A stretch of DNA of 64,000 nucleotides from Labilibaculum sp. GTDB lineage: Bacteria > Bacteroidota > Bacteroidia > Bacteroidales > Marinifilaceae. Location of the stretch: contig NZ_OY761461.1 in the NCBI RefSeq assembly GCF_963664555.1, positions 1,860,001-1,924,000 of the forward strand, in the 5' to 3' direction. Position numbers and translations under genes: made by a program. Positions 44,040 through 53,157 of the stretch are shown here, in pieces (position 1 is the first letter of the stretch; the number at the start of each line of letters is the position of its first letter). The notes under the pieces were generated by a model, which had not been told where the DNA came from, ran no database searches, and saw nothing but the letters and a program-made list of their open reading frames with translations.

Positions 44040-45845
44040 ATGATTGAAGAAAACAAAAAAGTAGACAATTCTGCTCCAGATGCAGAATTTGATTGGGATG
44101 CGTTCACAAGTGACGAAGGATTCGCTGGCGGAAGCAGAACAGATTTAGAAGAAATGTATGATAAAACTTTATCTACAATTTCTGAAAAGGAAGTAATTGA
44201 TGGTACAGTTATTTCAATGAATAAAAGAGAAGTTGTAATCAATATTGGTTACAAATCTGACGGTATTATCAGCTTAAACGAATTCAGATATAATTCTGAA
44301 TTAGCAATTGGTGATACAGTTGAAGTTTATGTTGAAAATCAAGAAGACAAAAAAGGACAGTTAGTTCTTTCACACAAAAAAGCTCGTGCACTTCGTTCAT
44401 GGGATCGTGTTAATGCAGCTCTTGAAAAAGATGAAATTATTAAAGGTTACATCAAATGTCGTACTAAAGGTGGTATGATCGTTGACGTATTTGGAATTGA
44501 GGCTTTCTTGCCAGGATCTCAGATTGATGTTAAGCCTATCCGCGACTACGATGTATTTGTTGGAAAAACTATGGAATTCAAAGTGGTGAAAATCAACCAC
44601 GAATTCAAAAATGTTGTTGTATCTCACAAAGCTCTTATTGAAGCTGAATTGGAGCAACAGAAGAAAGAAATTATCGCTAAGCTTGAAAAAGGTCAGGTTC
44701 TTGAAGGAACTGTTAAAAACATCACTTCTTACGGTGTATTTATCGACTTAGGTGGAGTAGATGGTTTGATCCATATTACTGACCTATCATGGGGTAGAGT
44801 AACTCACCCAAGCGAGATTGTTGAATTAGATCAGAAATTGAACGTTGTTATCCTTGATTTTGATGATGATAAAAAACGTATCGCTCTTGGTCTTAAACAA
44901 TTAACTCCTCACCCATGGGATGCTTTGGATGCAGAAATGAAGGTTGGCGATAACTTGAAAGGAAAAGTTGTTGTTATGGCTGATTATGGTGCATTCGTTG
45001 AGATCGCTGCTGGTGTTGAAGGATTAATTCACGTATCAGAGATGTCATGGTCGCAGCATTTAAGATCTGCTCAGGATTTCATGAAAGTTGGAGACGAGGT
45101 AGAAGCTCAAATCTTAACATTGGATCGCGACGAGAGAAAAATGTCTCTTGGTATCAAGCAATTGAAGCAAGATCCTTGGGAAGGAATTGAGGCTAAATAT
45201 GCTGTTAACTCTAAGCACACTGCTAAAGTTCGCAACTTCACTAATTTTGGTGTATTTGTTGAAATCGAAGAAGGTGTTGATGGATTAATTCATATTTCTG
45301 ATCTTTCCTGGACTAAGAAAGTGAAGCATCCAGCTGAATTTACTACTATCGGTTCTGAAATTGAAGTTGTTGTTCTTGAAATAGATAAGGATAACAGAAG
45401 ATTAAGTTTAGGACACAAACAATTGGAAGAAAATCCATGGGATGTATTCGAAACAATCTTTACAACAGATTCAGTTCACGAAGGAACTATTGTTGATATT
45501 TTCGAAAAAGGTGCTGTAATTGCTCTTCCTTATGGAGTAGAAGGATTTGCAACTCCACGTCATCTTGTGAAAGAAGATGGCTCTCAAGCTAAAGTTGAAG
45601 AAAAATTAACTTTTAAAGTTATTGAATTCTCAAAAGCAGCGAAAAGAATCATTCTTTCTCACTCAAGAACTTTCGAAGATGAGAAGAAAGCTGACGAGAC
45701 TGCGAAGAAAAAAGAAGTAGCAAAAATCGCTAAAAAAGGAGTTAAAAAAGTGAAAGATTCACTAGAAAAGACTACCTTAGGTGATATATCAGAACTTGCT
45801 GCTTTAAAATCGCAAATGGAAAGCGATGAAGTTGGTGAGAAATAA
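44040..45845 (+). CDS. rpsA: 30S ribosomal protein S1
   Basis: This 601-residue protein contains six S1 RNA-binding repeats at roughly 47-110, 130-195, 215-285, 300-370, 387-457 and 474-545. The typical GVDGLIHI(S/T)DLSW phrase recurs in the third and fifth. Highly acidic N-terminus, Lys/Glu-rich tail. Known role: binding mRNA on the small subunit. In Bacteroidota, where Shine-Dalgarno pairing is little used, S1 and AT-rich leaders matter more, which agrees with the leaders in this window. Followed 17 bp later by a STAS gene. Confidence 0.95.
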   Translation: MIEENKKVDNSAPDAEFDWDAFTSDEGFAGGSRTDLEEMYDKTLSTISEKEVIDGTVISMNKREVVINIGYKSDGIISLNEFRYNSELAIGDTVEVYVENQEDKKGQLVLSHKKARALRSWDRVNAALEKDEIIKGYIKCRTKGGMIVDVFGIEAFLPGSQIDVKPIRDYDVFVGKTMEFKVVKINHEFKNVVVSHKALIEAELEQQKKEIIAKLEKGQVLEGTVKNITSYGVFIDLGGVDGLIHITDLSWGRVTHPSEIVELDQKLNVVILDFDDDKKRIALGLKQLTPHPWDALDAEMKVGDNLKGKVVVMADYGAFVEIAAGVEGLIHVSEMSWSQHLRSAQDFMKVGDEVEAQILTLDRDERKMSLGIKQLKQDPWEGIEAKYAVNSKHTAKVRNFTNFGVFVEIEEGVDGLIHISDLSWTKKVKHPAEFTTIGSEIEVVVLEIDKDNRRLSLGHKQLEENPWDVFETIFTTDSVHEGTIVDIFEKGAVIALPYGVEGFATPRHLVKEDGSQAKVEEKLTFKVIEFSKAAKRIILSHSRTFEDEKKADETAKKKEVAKIAKKGVKKVKDSLEKTTLGDISELAALKSQMESDEVGEK

Positions 45846-45862
45846 TTAAAAATTAAGTAATT

Positions 45863-46222
45863 ATGGATTTCAAGATTGACAAGAAAGATGGTTATACCCT
45901 TGTACAGGTATTGAAAGACAAGTTGGATACTCACATTGCTCCTGCCTTAAAATCAGAATTGGTTTTAATTTCCGGAAATGGTGAAAAAAGTATTCTTTTG
46001 GATTTAACTCCTTGTACATATTGTGATTCGTCTGGTCTTAGTGCAATACTTGTAGCCAATAGGTTGTGTAAAAATGCTAATGGAACATTTGTGCTTCATG
46101 GCTTGCAGCCTGCTGTTGAACGATTAGTTTCAATTTCTCAGTTGGATTCAGTTCTAAATATTTCTTATAATATGGACGATGCTGTTTCAACGATGAAAGG
46201 TCAAATTGAATTAAACAAATAG
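45863..46222 (+). CDS. STAS-domain anti-sigma-factor antagonist-like protein
   Basis: This 119-residue protein is a single STAS domain with DLTPCTYCDSSGLSAI, where S56/S57 align with the phosphorylated serine of SpoIIAA-like antagonists. Known role: when dephosphorylated, it binds a partner kinase or anti-sigma factor. No kinase is adjacent; the receiver-PP2C phosphatase at 35294 and the SiaB kinase at 54405 are candidate controllers in the window. It lies 17 bp after rpsA and 3 bp before rnz. Confidence 0.87.
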   Translation: MDFKIDKKDGYTLVQVLKDKLDTHIAPALKSELVLISGNGEKSILLDLTPCTYCDSSGLSAILVANRLCKNANGTFVLHGLQPAVERLVSISQLDSVLNISYNMDDAVSTMKGQIELNK

Positions 46223-46225
46223 TTA

Positions 46226-47155
46226 GTGAAATTTGAAGTAACAATCTTAGGCAGTAACTCTGCATTACCAACTACCAAAAGATTCCCAACCGCTCAAGTG
46301 CTCAATGTGCTTGAGCGGTTCTTTTTAATCGACTGCGGAGAGGGGACACAAATTCAAATGAAGCGATTCAGGGTTCCTATGAGTCGAATCAACCATATTC
46401 TGATTTCGCACATGCATGGCGACCATATCTTCGGATTGATTGGTTTGCTATCTACTTTCTCGCTTCAGGGACGAAAATCGGATCTGCATATCTATGGGCA
46501 TAGTAAATTGGAAAAATTTATTCGTTTCCAATTGGAATTGTTGGAGACGAAACTGGATTACCAGATTTTTTATCATACCATTTTTGGAACGGAAATTCAA
46601 ACTTTATTTGAGGACGATTCTGTAATTGTTCAGTCGTTTCCTTTAAAACACGGAGCAATGCCATGTGCCGGATTTCTGTTTAAAGAAAAGGAGAGACTGC
46701 GAACTTTAAAATCGGATATGCTGACCTTTTACAATGTTCCTGTAAAAAACAGGCATTCTATTAAACAAGGGGAGGATTTTATTCGTGAAGATGGAGAAGT
46801 GGTTTCGAATAAAAAATTGACAAAAGATCCTCCAAAGGTAAGAAGTTACGCTTTTTGTACAGATACAGCTTATTTGCCAAAAATTACACCAATAATTAAA
46901 GGTGTCGATTTATTGTATCATGAAGCAACTTTTTTAAAGTCCGAAGAAAAACGAGCGAAGAAAACCTACCATTCAACCACAGAACAGGCTGCGAAAATTG
47001 CTGAAGAAGCCAACGTGAAAAAACTACTAATTGGTCATTTTTCTGCCCGTTTTGAAGATTTGAAAGAGCATCTAAAAGAAGCAAAAGATATTTTTCCAAA
47101 TTCAGCATTGGCCGAAGATGGGAAAAAGTTTTCTGTGAAACTTGATCGGGATTAA
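46226..47155 (+). CDS. rnz: Ribonuclease Z (tRNA 3' processing)
   Basis: This 309-residue metallo-beta-lactamase-fold nuclease begins with GTG at 46226. It shows GSNSALPTTKRFPTAQ, the metal-binding motif SHMHGDH (62-67), FCTDTAY and IGHFSARF. It cuts tRNA precursors at the 3' end; the first tRNA-Asp gene above lacks an encoded CCA and would need this route plus CCA addition. It begins 3 bp after the STAS gene. Confidence 0.93.
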   Translation: MKFEVTILGSNSALPTTKRFPTAQVLNVLERFFLIDCGEGTQIQMKRFRVPMSRINHILISHMHGDHIFGLIGLLSTFSLQGRKSDLHIYGHSKLEKFIRFQLELLETKLDYQIFYHTIFGTEIQTLFEDDSVIVQSFPLKHGAMPCAGFLFKEKERLRTLKSDMLTFYNVPVKNRHSIKQGEDFIREDGEVVSNKKLTKDPPKVRSYAFCTDTAYLPKITPIIKGVDLLYHEATFLKSEEKRAKKTYHSTTEQAAKIAEEANVKKLLIGHFSARFEDLKEHLKEAKDIFPNSALAEDGKKFSVKLDRD

Positions 47156-47216
47156 TTATCTTCAATCAAGTTTTTTTTTACTTTAGCAGTTCATGAAATT
47201 TAAAACATATACACAA

Positions 47217-48464
47217 ATGAAGCGATTACTATTTATTGGTTTGGTTTTTGCCCTTTGCACATCAGCAATGGGACAGCAAAAGCAGGATAAATCGAAATTT
47301 CAGGAATACAAGCCTGGTTATTATCAAAATTCGATTCTGAAGGACATTCGTAATGTGGATGAGCAATTGGAAAGTAAAGATTTAGACAAAAAATTCTTTA
47401 TGGATCAAAGTTCTTACGAACTGCCCAACAAAATATCTTTGTATAAAGACAATACGGAATGGGCACAACCTTCTCTTTCGCAGGGAAATACTGGAACTTG
47501 CTGGTGTTTTTCCACCACTTCATTTTATGAATCTGAAGTGTATCGTTTACACAAAAAAGAAGTGAAAATTTCAGAACTGTATACAGTGTATTGGGAGTAT
47601 GTTGAAAAAGCACGTCGTTTTATTCAGGAAAGAGGGAATTCTCATTTTGAAGAAGGAGCTGAAGGTAATTCTGTTGCCCGGATGTGGAAAGAGTACGGAG
47701 CTTGCCCTCAGAGTGAATTTACGGGTTTGCTAAATGGTCGTAAATTCCATACTCACGAGAAGATGTATAAGGAAATGATGGCTTTTTTGAATGGATTAAA
47801 GCAAAGTAATGCATGGAACGAGGAGGAAGCTCTTTCAACGATCAAATCGATCATGAATCATTATTTAGGGACACCTCCATCAAAATTTATGGTTGAGGGA
47901 AAGGTGTACACACCACAAACTTATCTTGCTGATTATCTGAAATTGAATATGGATGATTATGTAGAAATTCTTTCGTACAAACAAGAGCCTTATTGGGAAC
48001 AGGTTGAATATAAAGTGCCTGATAATTGGTGGCACTCTAAAGAGTATTACAACGTTCCTTTAGATGATTATATGAATGCAGTAAAAAAAGCTGTTCGCAG
48101 TGGTTATACAATGAGTATTGGCGGCGATGTTTCCGAGGCAGGATTTTTGAGAACAACAAATTGTGCTATGGTTCCATCATTTGATATTCCATCAGAGTAC
48201 ATTAATGAAGATGCACGTCAGTTCCGTTTTTCGAACGGTTCTACTACCGATGATCATGGTATGCATTTGGTTGGTTATTATGTAGATAAGGCTGGAAAAG
48301 ATTGGTATCTGATTAAAGATTCAAGTTCCGGATCGAGAAATATTGATGAAAACTCCGATGAGTTTGGGTACTATTTCTTTCATGAAGATTACGTAAAACT
48401 AAAAATGATGGGATTTACAGTTCATAAAGATGCAGTAAAAGACCTCTTGAAAAAATTTAAATAA
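47217..48464 (+). CDS. C1-family (papain/bleomycin-hydrolase-like) cysteine peptidase, secreted
   Basis: With the start at 47217 the protein is 415 residues with a clean signal peptide (residues 1-19, ending SAMGQ); an ATG at 47193 adds eight residues. The active-site segment QGNTGTCWCFSTTSF carries C95, and DDHGMHLVGYY carries the catalytic histidine. The usual Asn position reads YLIKDSSSG, an Asp. The aminopeptidase C / bleomycin hydrolase type is normally cytosolic, whereas this one is exported. Likely role: peptide breakdown in the periplasm. Confidence 0.85.
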   Translation: MKRLLFIGLVFALCTSAMGQQKQDKSKFQEYKPGYYQNSILKDIRNVDEQLESKDLDKKFFMDQSSYELPNKISLYKDNTEWAQPSLSQGNTGTCWCFSTTSFYESEVYRLHKKEVKISELYTVYWEYVEKARRFIQERGNSHFEEGAEGNSVARMWKEYGACPQSEFTGLLNGRKFHTHEKMYKEMMAFLNGLKQSNAWNEEEALSTIKSIMNHYLGTPPSKFMVEGKVYTPQTYLADYLKLNMDDYVEILSYKQEPYWEQVEYKVPDNWWHSKEYYNVPLDDYMNAVKKAVRSGYTMSIGGDVSEAGFLRTTNCAMVPSFDIPSEYINEDARQFRFSNGSTTDDHGMHLVGYYVDKAGKDWYLIKDSSSGSRNIDENSDEFGYYFFHEDYVKLKMMGFTVHKDAVKDLLKKFK

Positions 48465-48471
48465 ACAGACT

Positions 48472-48506
48472 AAGCCCCTGATCTTTTGGTTAGGGGTTTG
48501 TTTTTA
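48472..48506 (+). terminator. Rho-independent terminator after the C1 peptidase gene
   Basis: Stem AAGCCCCT / AGGGGTTT with a G-T pair and a 12-nt loop is followed by GTTTTT. It sits 8 bp after the stop codon. Confidence 0.6.
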
Positions 48507-48516
48507 ACTCATCTGA

Positions 48517-48780
48517 ATGATGGAAATGACATTAATATCTATTTTAGGATTTGCAGCAGCATTTTGTACCACGGTATCTTTTGTTCCTCAGGCAATTCGC
48601 ATTATTAAAACCAAACATACCAAAGATATATCATTGGCAATGTATTCGCTGTTTAATATAGGAATACTGTTATGGTTGCTTTATGGAATTGTGATTGTTT
48701 CCTGGCCAATGATTCTTGCGAATGCAGTAACCCTGCTGCTTACCTTAATAATATTGTATTTGAAAATTAGGTATAAGTAA
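48517..48780 (+). CDS. SemiSWEET-type sugar transporter
   Basis: This 87-residue protein has three membrane helices and the PQ-loop motif FVPQAIRIIKTKHTKDIS, with the second half LWLLYGIVIVSWPMILANAV. SemiSWEETs form dimers that move sugars by facilitated diffusion. It is preceded by a terminator and has its own transcription unit. Substrate unknown. Confidence 0.88.
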   Translation: MMEMTLISILGFAAAFCTTVSFVPQAIRIIKTKHTKDISLAMYSLFNIGILLWLLYGIVIVSWPMILANAVTLLLTLIILYLKIRYK

Positions 48781-48838
48781 TCGTTTTTGAATCATTTTCA
48801 ATTTCTATATTTGGTGTTCTTCAAGTCACAAATTTGTA

Positions 48839-48846
48839 TATCTTTG
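48839..48846 (+). promoter_or_regulatory. Promoter -7 element of guaA
   Basis: TATCTTTG fits TAnnTTTG exactly and is followed by TACGCC. The guaA ATG is 46 bp downstream. TTTG at 48810-48813 is 25 bp upstream, longer than the usual 19-21 bp spacing. Confidence 0.55.
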
Positions 48847-48892
48847 TACGCCAAATAGGATTGCTGAACAACCCCTCAATTTATAGATTTTT

Positions 48893-50425
48893 ATGCAGGA
48901 AAAAATTCTGATTTTAGATTTTGGCTCACAATATACACAATTGATTGCCAGACGAGTACGTGAATTAAACGTTTATTGTGAAATTCATCCTTTTAATAAT
49001 CCTCCGGTTATCGACGAATCGATTAAAGGAGTTATTCTTTCTGGAAGCCCGTTTTCGGTTCGAGACAAAAAAGCTCCAATTCCAAATTTATCGGAAATTA
49101 AAGGCAAACTTCCACTTCTAGGTGTTTGTTATGGTGCGCAGCATTTAGCTCACTGTTTTGGTGGGGAAGTCATGGCTTCTAATAAACGAGAATATGGACG
49201 TGCCAATCTTACTTTTGTTGAGAATAGCAACGAATTATTGAAAGGCATTAGTTTGAATTCGCAGGTGTGGATGTCGCATGGTGACACCATTGAGAAAATG
49301 CCTTTAACTTTTAAAGTAATTGCAAGCACTTCAGATGTAGAGAATGCAGCATTTAAGATTGAAGGTGAAACAACCTACGGAATTCAGTTTCATCCTGAAG
49401 TGTATCACACAACTGAAGGAAGTATTCTGCTGAAGAATTATATCGTAGATATTTGTGGTTGTCATCAGAACTGGACACCTGATGCATTTGTTGAAACAAC
49501 GGTTGCTGAATTAAAAGCAAAGCTGGGTGATGACAGAGTAATTCTTGGCTTATCGGGAGGTGTTGATTCAACAGTAGCTGCAATGTTAGTGCACAAAGCT
49601 ATCGGGAAAAATCTGTATTGTATTTTTGTTGATAATGGTTTGTTGCGCAAGAATGAGTTCACCGACGTATTAAAAAAATATGAAAGCCTGGGATTGAATG
49701 TGATTGGTGTTGATGCTGGAGAGAAATTTATTTCTGCTTTGGCTGGAGTAACCGATCCTGAAACGAAACGAAAAATAATAGGTAATGCCTTTATTGAGGT
49801 TTTCGATGAAGAATCTCACAAGGTTGAAAATGCCAAGTGGTTAGGGCAAGGTACTATTTATCCTGATGTTATCGAATCCGTATCTGTAAATGGAGGTCCG
49901 TCCCAAACCATTAAGTCTCATCATAATGTTGGTGGATTACCTGATTTTATGAAATTAAAGGTGGTGGAACCTTTGAAGTTGCTTTTTAAAGATGAGGTTC
50001 GAAGAGTAGGACGAAGTATGGGTCTTGAAGATAAATTTATTAGTCGTCACCCATTTCCAGGTCCAGGTTTAGGCATTCGAATTTTAGGCGATATAACAGC
50101 AGAAAAAGTCCGAATTCTTCAGGAGGTTGATCATATCTTTATCTCAGGATTGGTAGAAGATGGATTGTATGATGAAGTTTGGCAGGCAGGAGCGATGTTA
50201 TTGCCGGTTCAGTCTGTTGGTGTAATGGGAGATGAGAGAACTTATGAAAGTGTAGTCGCATTGAGAGCTGTTGGTTCTACCGACGGAATGACAGCAGACT
50301 GGTCACATTTACCTTATGAATTTCTTGCGAAAATTTCAAATAAGATTATTAACGGAGTGAAAGGCGTAAACCGGGTTGTTTATGACATCAGTTCAAAACC
50401 ACCGGCAACTATTGAGTGGGAATAA
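48893..50425 (+). CDS. guaA: GMP synthase (glutamine-hydrolysing)
   Basis: This 510-residue enzyme has an N-terminal glutamine amidotransferase with catalytic C79 in [10 protein letters not shown] and FHPEVYHT, an ATP pyrophosphatase domain with LSGGVDST, and the C-terminal dimerisation domain ending PPATIEWE. It converts XMP to GMP, completing the pathway begun by guaB at 18464. Full length, all domains intact. No purine riboswitch was seen in its short leader. Confidence 0.95.
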   Translation: MQEKILILDFGSQYTQLIARRVRELNVYCEIHPFNNPPVIDESIKGVILSGSPFSVRDKKAPIPNLSEIKGKLPLLGVCYGAQHLAHCFGGEVMASNKREYGRANLTFVENSNELLKGISLNSQVWMSHGDTIEKMPLTFKVIASTSDVENAAFKIEGETTYGIQFHPEVYHTTEGSILLKNYIVDICGCHQNWTPDAFVETTVAELKAKLGDDRVILGLSGGVDSTVAAMLVHKAIGKNLYCIFVDNGLLRKNEFTDVLKKYESLGLNVIGVDAGEKFISALAGVTDPETKRKIIGNAFIEVFDEESHKVENAKWLGQGTIYPDVIESVSVNGGPSQTIKSHHNVGGLPDFMKLKVVEPLKLLFKDEVRRVGRSMGLEDKFISRHPFPGPGLGIRILGDITAEKVRILQEVDHIFISGLVEDGLYDEVWQAGAMLLPVQSVGVMGDERTYESVVALRAVGSTDGMTADWSHLPYEFLAKISNKIINGVKGVNRVVYDISSKPPATIEWE

Positions 50426-50507
50426 AAATGCCACAGTAATTACTGAAACAAATAAATGCAGCGCAATATCTTCTATAGAAGGTATTGCGTTTTATTTTAA
50501 AGAAATG

Positions 50508-51242
50508 TTAGGATCTGAATTGATCTTGTTTGTCAAGATAAAACTTGTGGGCGTTTTCAATATCAGTAATTAATTGATCTAATTTTTGAAGAGATAATTC
50601 CTGATCGTTATCCAAAATATGCTTCTCCAATTCAATAATGGTGGTTTTTGCTACTTCCATGGAAAAATTTGCCAATACTCCTTTTAGTTTGTGAGCAGCA
50701 TCCTTTGCAAGTTTAAATTCTCCTTTATTTAAAGGAGTTTGGATATCATTAATTCGGGATTCCCAGATTTCAAAAAACTTTTCGATTACGGTTTGAATAA
50801 ATTCACGATTGTTGTCTACTCGTTTAAAAAGATCGTTGAAATTAATAATAACGTCTTTTTTATCACCTCTTTTTATATCTCTTGGCAGATCTATTAGCTT
50901 TATTATCAGTGATTTTAAATTTAGATTTTCTGGAAAGAAAAGTATTTCATTGTCTTTGCAAAGCTGCTCTTCTTCAGGATTAGTGGTAATAATAAGAAGC
51001 TTATTATTTTTTGGAGCAGTATTTGTACAGTAGTTTTTTACAGATTCAACAGATTGATTTAATTCAATGGCATTTTGGTCATCTAACTGATATTTTGAGA
51101 TAATTAAATCAAAATTTTCTTCGATGATTAATTCAACAGCTTCCTGTCCTGTGTTACAATTTTTAAAATTTATCTGATTCATTGAATCAAGATTCAATGA
51201 ATTATGAAAACCAATTAAAAGTATGTTTGGTTTATGTTTCAT
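50508..51242 (-). CDS. Pseudo-receiver plus Hpt phosphotransfer protein
   Basis: This 244-residue protein has a receiver-like N-terminal domain (about 5-120) and a C-terminal Hpt domain with AAHKLKGVLANF (H184). The usual phospho-aspartate position after the third strand reads FDLIISKYQ, so the acceptor Asp is lost, and the DD pocket is also missing. The Hpt histidine is intact. Such proteins relay or sense phosphate without receiving it on the receiver. It lies alone on its strand, convergent with guaA and divergent from the S41 peptidase gene. Confidence 0.8.
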   Translation of the reverse strand: MKHKPNILLIGFHNSLNLDSMNQINFKNCNTGQEAVELIIEENFDLIISKYQLDDQNAIELNQSVESVKNYCTNTAPKNNKLLIITTNPEEEQLCKDNEILFFPENLNLKSLIIKLIDLPRDIKRGDKKDVIINFNDLFKRVDNNREFIQTVIEKFFEIWESRINDIQTPLNKGEFKLAKDAAHKLKGVLANFSMEVAKTTIIELEKHILDNDQELSLQKLDQLITDIENAHKFYLDKQDQFRS

Positions 51243-51347
51243 ATTTGTATTTTACAATACCTGTATTTCTTATAAAAATTGTATCTTTCGGTGACTTTTG
51301 TAATATGAAATCAATTTGCGCAAAATTTATTAAAAAGCATAATTTAT

Positions 51348-52961
51348 ATGAGGAGTAAGAAATTATTTTTGAGGAACGTGGTTTCTATCTGTTTAGTCGG
51401 CCTGTTTATTTATGTGGGTGGACTTAAGGCTCAATCAGTAAAGAATCAAGCGATAAAATATCAAAATTTGTTGGCATTAATCGATGCATTCTATGTTGAT
51501 ACGGTTAGTCTTGAGCGATTAACGGAGGATGCAATTGTAAAAGTGTTGGCTGAATTGGATCCGCATTCCGTTTATATCAGCAAAGATGAGATTCAGGAAA
51601 TGAATGAACCCCTGCAGGGAAGTTTTAGCGGAATTGGCATTCAATTTAATATTTTGAGAGATACACTAATGGTAGTTGCAACCATTCCTGGTGGTCCGTC
51701 AGAAAAGGTTGGTTTGCGTGCCGGCGATCGGATAATAAAAATTGATAACGAAAATGTTGCTGCTGTAGGATTAAAAAACAACGATGTTCGTAAAAGTCTG
51801 CGGGGTGATAAAGGTACAATTGTTAGTCTTGTAGTAAAGAGAAAAAGAGAAAAAGAATTGATCGATTTTGTAATAACAAGAGATAATATTCCAATCCATA
51901 GTTTGGATGCCTCTTACATGATTAACAATCAAATTGGTTACATCAAGCTTAATCGATTTGCGGCAACAACTTCTGAAGAATTCCTGGAAGCTTTAATTAA
52001 ATTAAAGGCTGAAAATATGAAGGATATGATTCTTGATTTAAGAGGTAATGGCGGCGGTTATATGCAGGCTGCAATCGAGATTGTTGATCAATTATTCGAA
52101 GCTGATCAATTAATCGTTTATACTCAAGGCTTAACAAATCCAAGAAGGGAAAACATATCTACTGCCAAAGGTATTTTTAAAGATGGAAAAGTTGTTGTGC
52201 TTCTTGATGAAGGATCTGCATCAGCATCCGAGATTGTAGCAGGGGCAATTCAGGATTGGGACAGAGGATTAATTCTTGGCCGAAGATCTTTTGGGAAAGG
52301 TTTGGTACAACGTCAGTTTCCATTGTCCGATGGATCTATGATTCGTCTTACAACAGCTCACTATTATACTCCAACAGGAAGATGTATTCAGAAGTCGTAT
52401 GAAAATGGTTTAGAAGATTATCATTTGGATATATTGAACAGATATAAATCCGGGGAAATGATCAGTGCAGACAGCATACATTTTCCAGATTCTTTAAAGT
52501 ATAATACATTAGTGAAAAAGAGAACCGTTTATGGAGGAGGAGGTATTATGCCCGATATTTTCATACCTATTGATACAACGGCTAATTTTAAATATTTCAA
52601 TTTGTTGGTCCGTAAAAATGTAGTTTATCCTTTTGTTGTGAATTATATGGATCGGAATCTGAAGAAGTTGAGAAATAAATATACAAACTTTGAAGATTTT
52701 GATAAAAACTTTGATGTCAGTGAAGAGATGCTTCAAGAGATCGTTTCTATGGGAGAAAAAGAGGGGATCGAGAAAAATGAAGAGGATTATCTTGCCGTTG
52801 TTGATGATTTGAAGCTTCATGTAAAAGCGCTCCTGGCAAGGGATTTATGGGAGAGTTCGGAGTATTATAAGGTCGTAAATAAGAAGAATGATTTTATACT
52901 AAAAGCGGTAGAGGTTTTGAGTAAACCTAAGGTTTATCAGAAAGAATTAGCAAATGAATAA
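51348..52961 (+). CDS. S41-family C-terminal processing peptidase (CtpA-like)
   Basis: This 537-residue exported serine protease has an N-terminal signal or anchor (residues 11-28), a PDZ domain (about 88-165) with the GIGIQF segment, and the S41 domain with DLRGNGGG, the Ser-containing SASASEI (about 290-296) and Lys in FGKGLVQ (K317). These enzymes trim C-termini of periplasmic proteins. The long tail (about 400-537) with NYMDRNLKKLRN is usual in Bacteroidota members. Confidence 0.92.
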   Translation: MRSKKLFLRNVVSICLVGLFIYVGGLKAQSVKNQAIKYQNLLALIDAFYVDTVSLERLTEDAIVKVLAELDPHSVYISKDEIQEMNEPLQGSFSGIGIQFNILRDTLMVVATIPGGPSEKVGLRAGDRIIKIDNENVAAVGLKNNDVRKSLRGDKGTIVSLVVKRKREKELIDFVITRDNIPIHSLDASYMINNQIGYIKLNRFAATTSEEFLEALIKLKAENMKDMILDLRGNGGGYMQAAIEIVDQLFEADQLIVYTQGLTNPRRENISTAKGIFKDGKVVVLLDEGSASASEIVAGAIQDWDRGLILGRRSFGKGLVQRQFPLSDGSMIRLTTAHYYTPTGRCIQKSYENGLEDYHLDILNRYKSGEMISADSIHFPDSLKYNTLVKKRTVYGGGGIMPDIFIPIDTTANFKYFNLLVRKNVVYPFVVNYMDRNLKKLRNKYTNFEDFDKNFDVSEEMLQEIVSMGEKEGIEKNEEDYLAVVDDLKLHVKALLARDLWESSEYYKVVNKKNDFILKAVEVLSKPKVYQKELANE

Positions 52962-52972
52962 GTAATGATACT

Positions 52973-53003
52973 AAGCCGAAAATTGAACTTTCGGCTTTTT
53001 TTA
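52973..53003 (+). terminator. Rho-independent terminator after the S41 peptidase gene
   Basis: A 9-bp stem AAGCCGAAA / TTTCGGCTT with loop ATTGAAC is followed by a long T-run. Confidence 0.85.
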
Positions 53004-53045
53004 TTAATATCTTCCCGAAAACCTATGTTTTTAAGAGCTAAAGAT

Positions 53046-53053
53046 TAATTTTG
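53046..53053 (+). promoter_or_regulatory. Promoter -7 element of the RlmL-like gene
   Basis: TAATTTTG fits TAnnTTTG and is followed by TAGCCG. The coding start is about 105 bp downstream, so the leader is long. No clear -33 element. Confidence 0.45.
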
Positions 53054-53157
53054 TAGCCGAAATGCGGATCGAAAGCTTTGGTTTTTGAAATGAATAAGGA
53101 ATTGTTTTTCTTGTAACCGTTATTTGAAATAATTAAAAGACATTAAAAAAGATAGTT

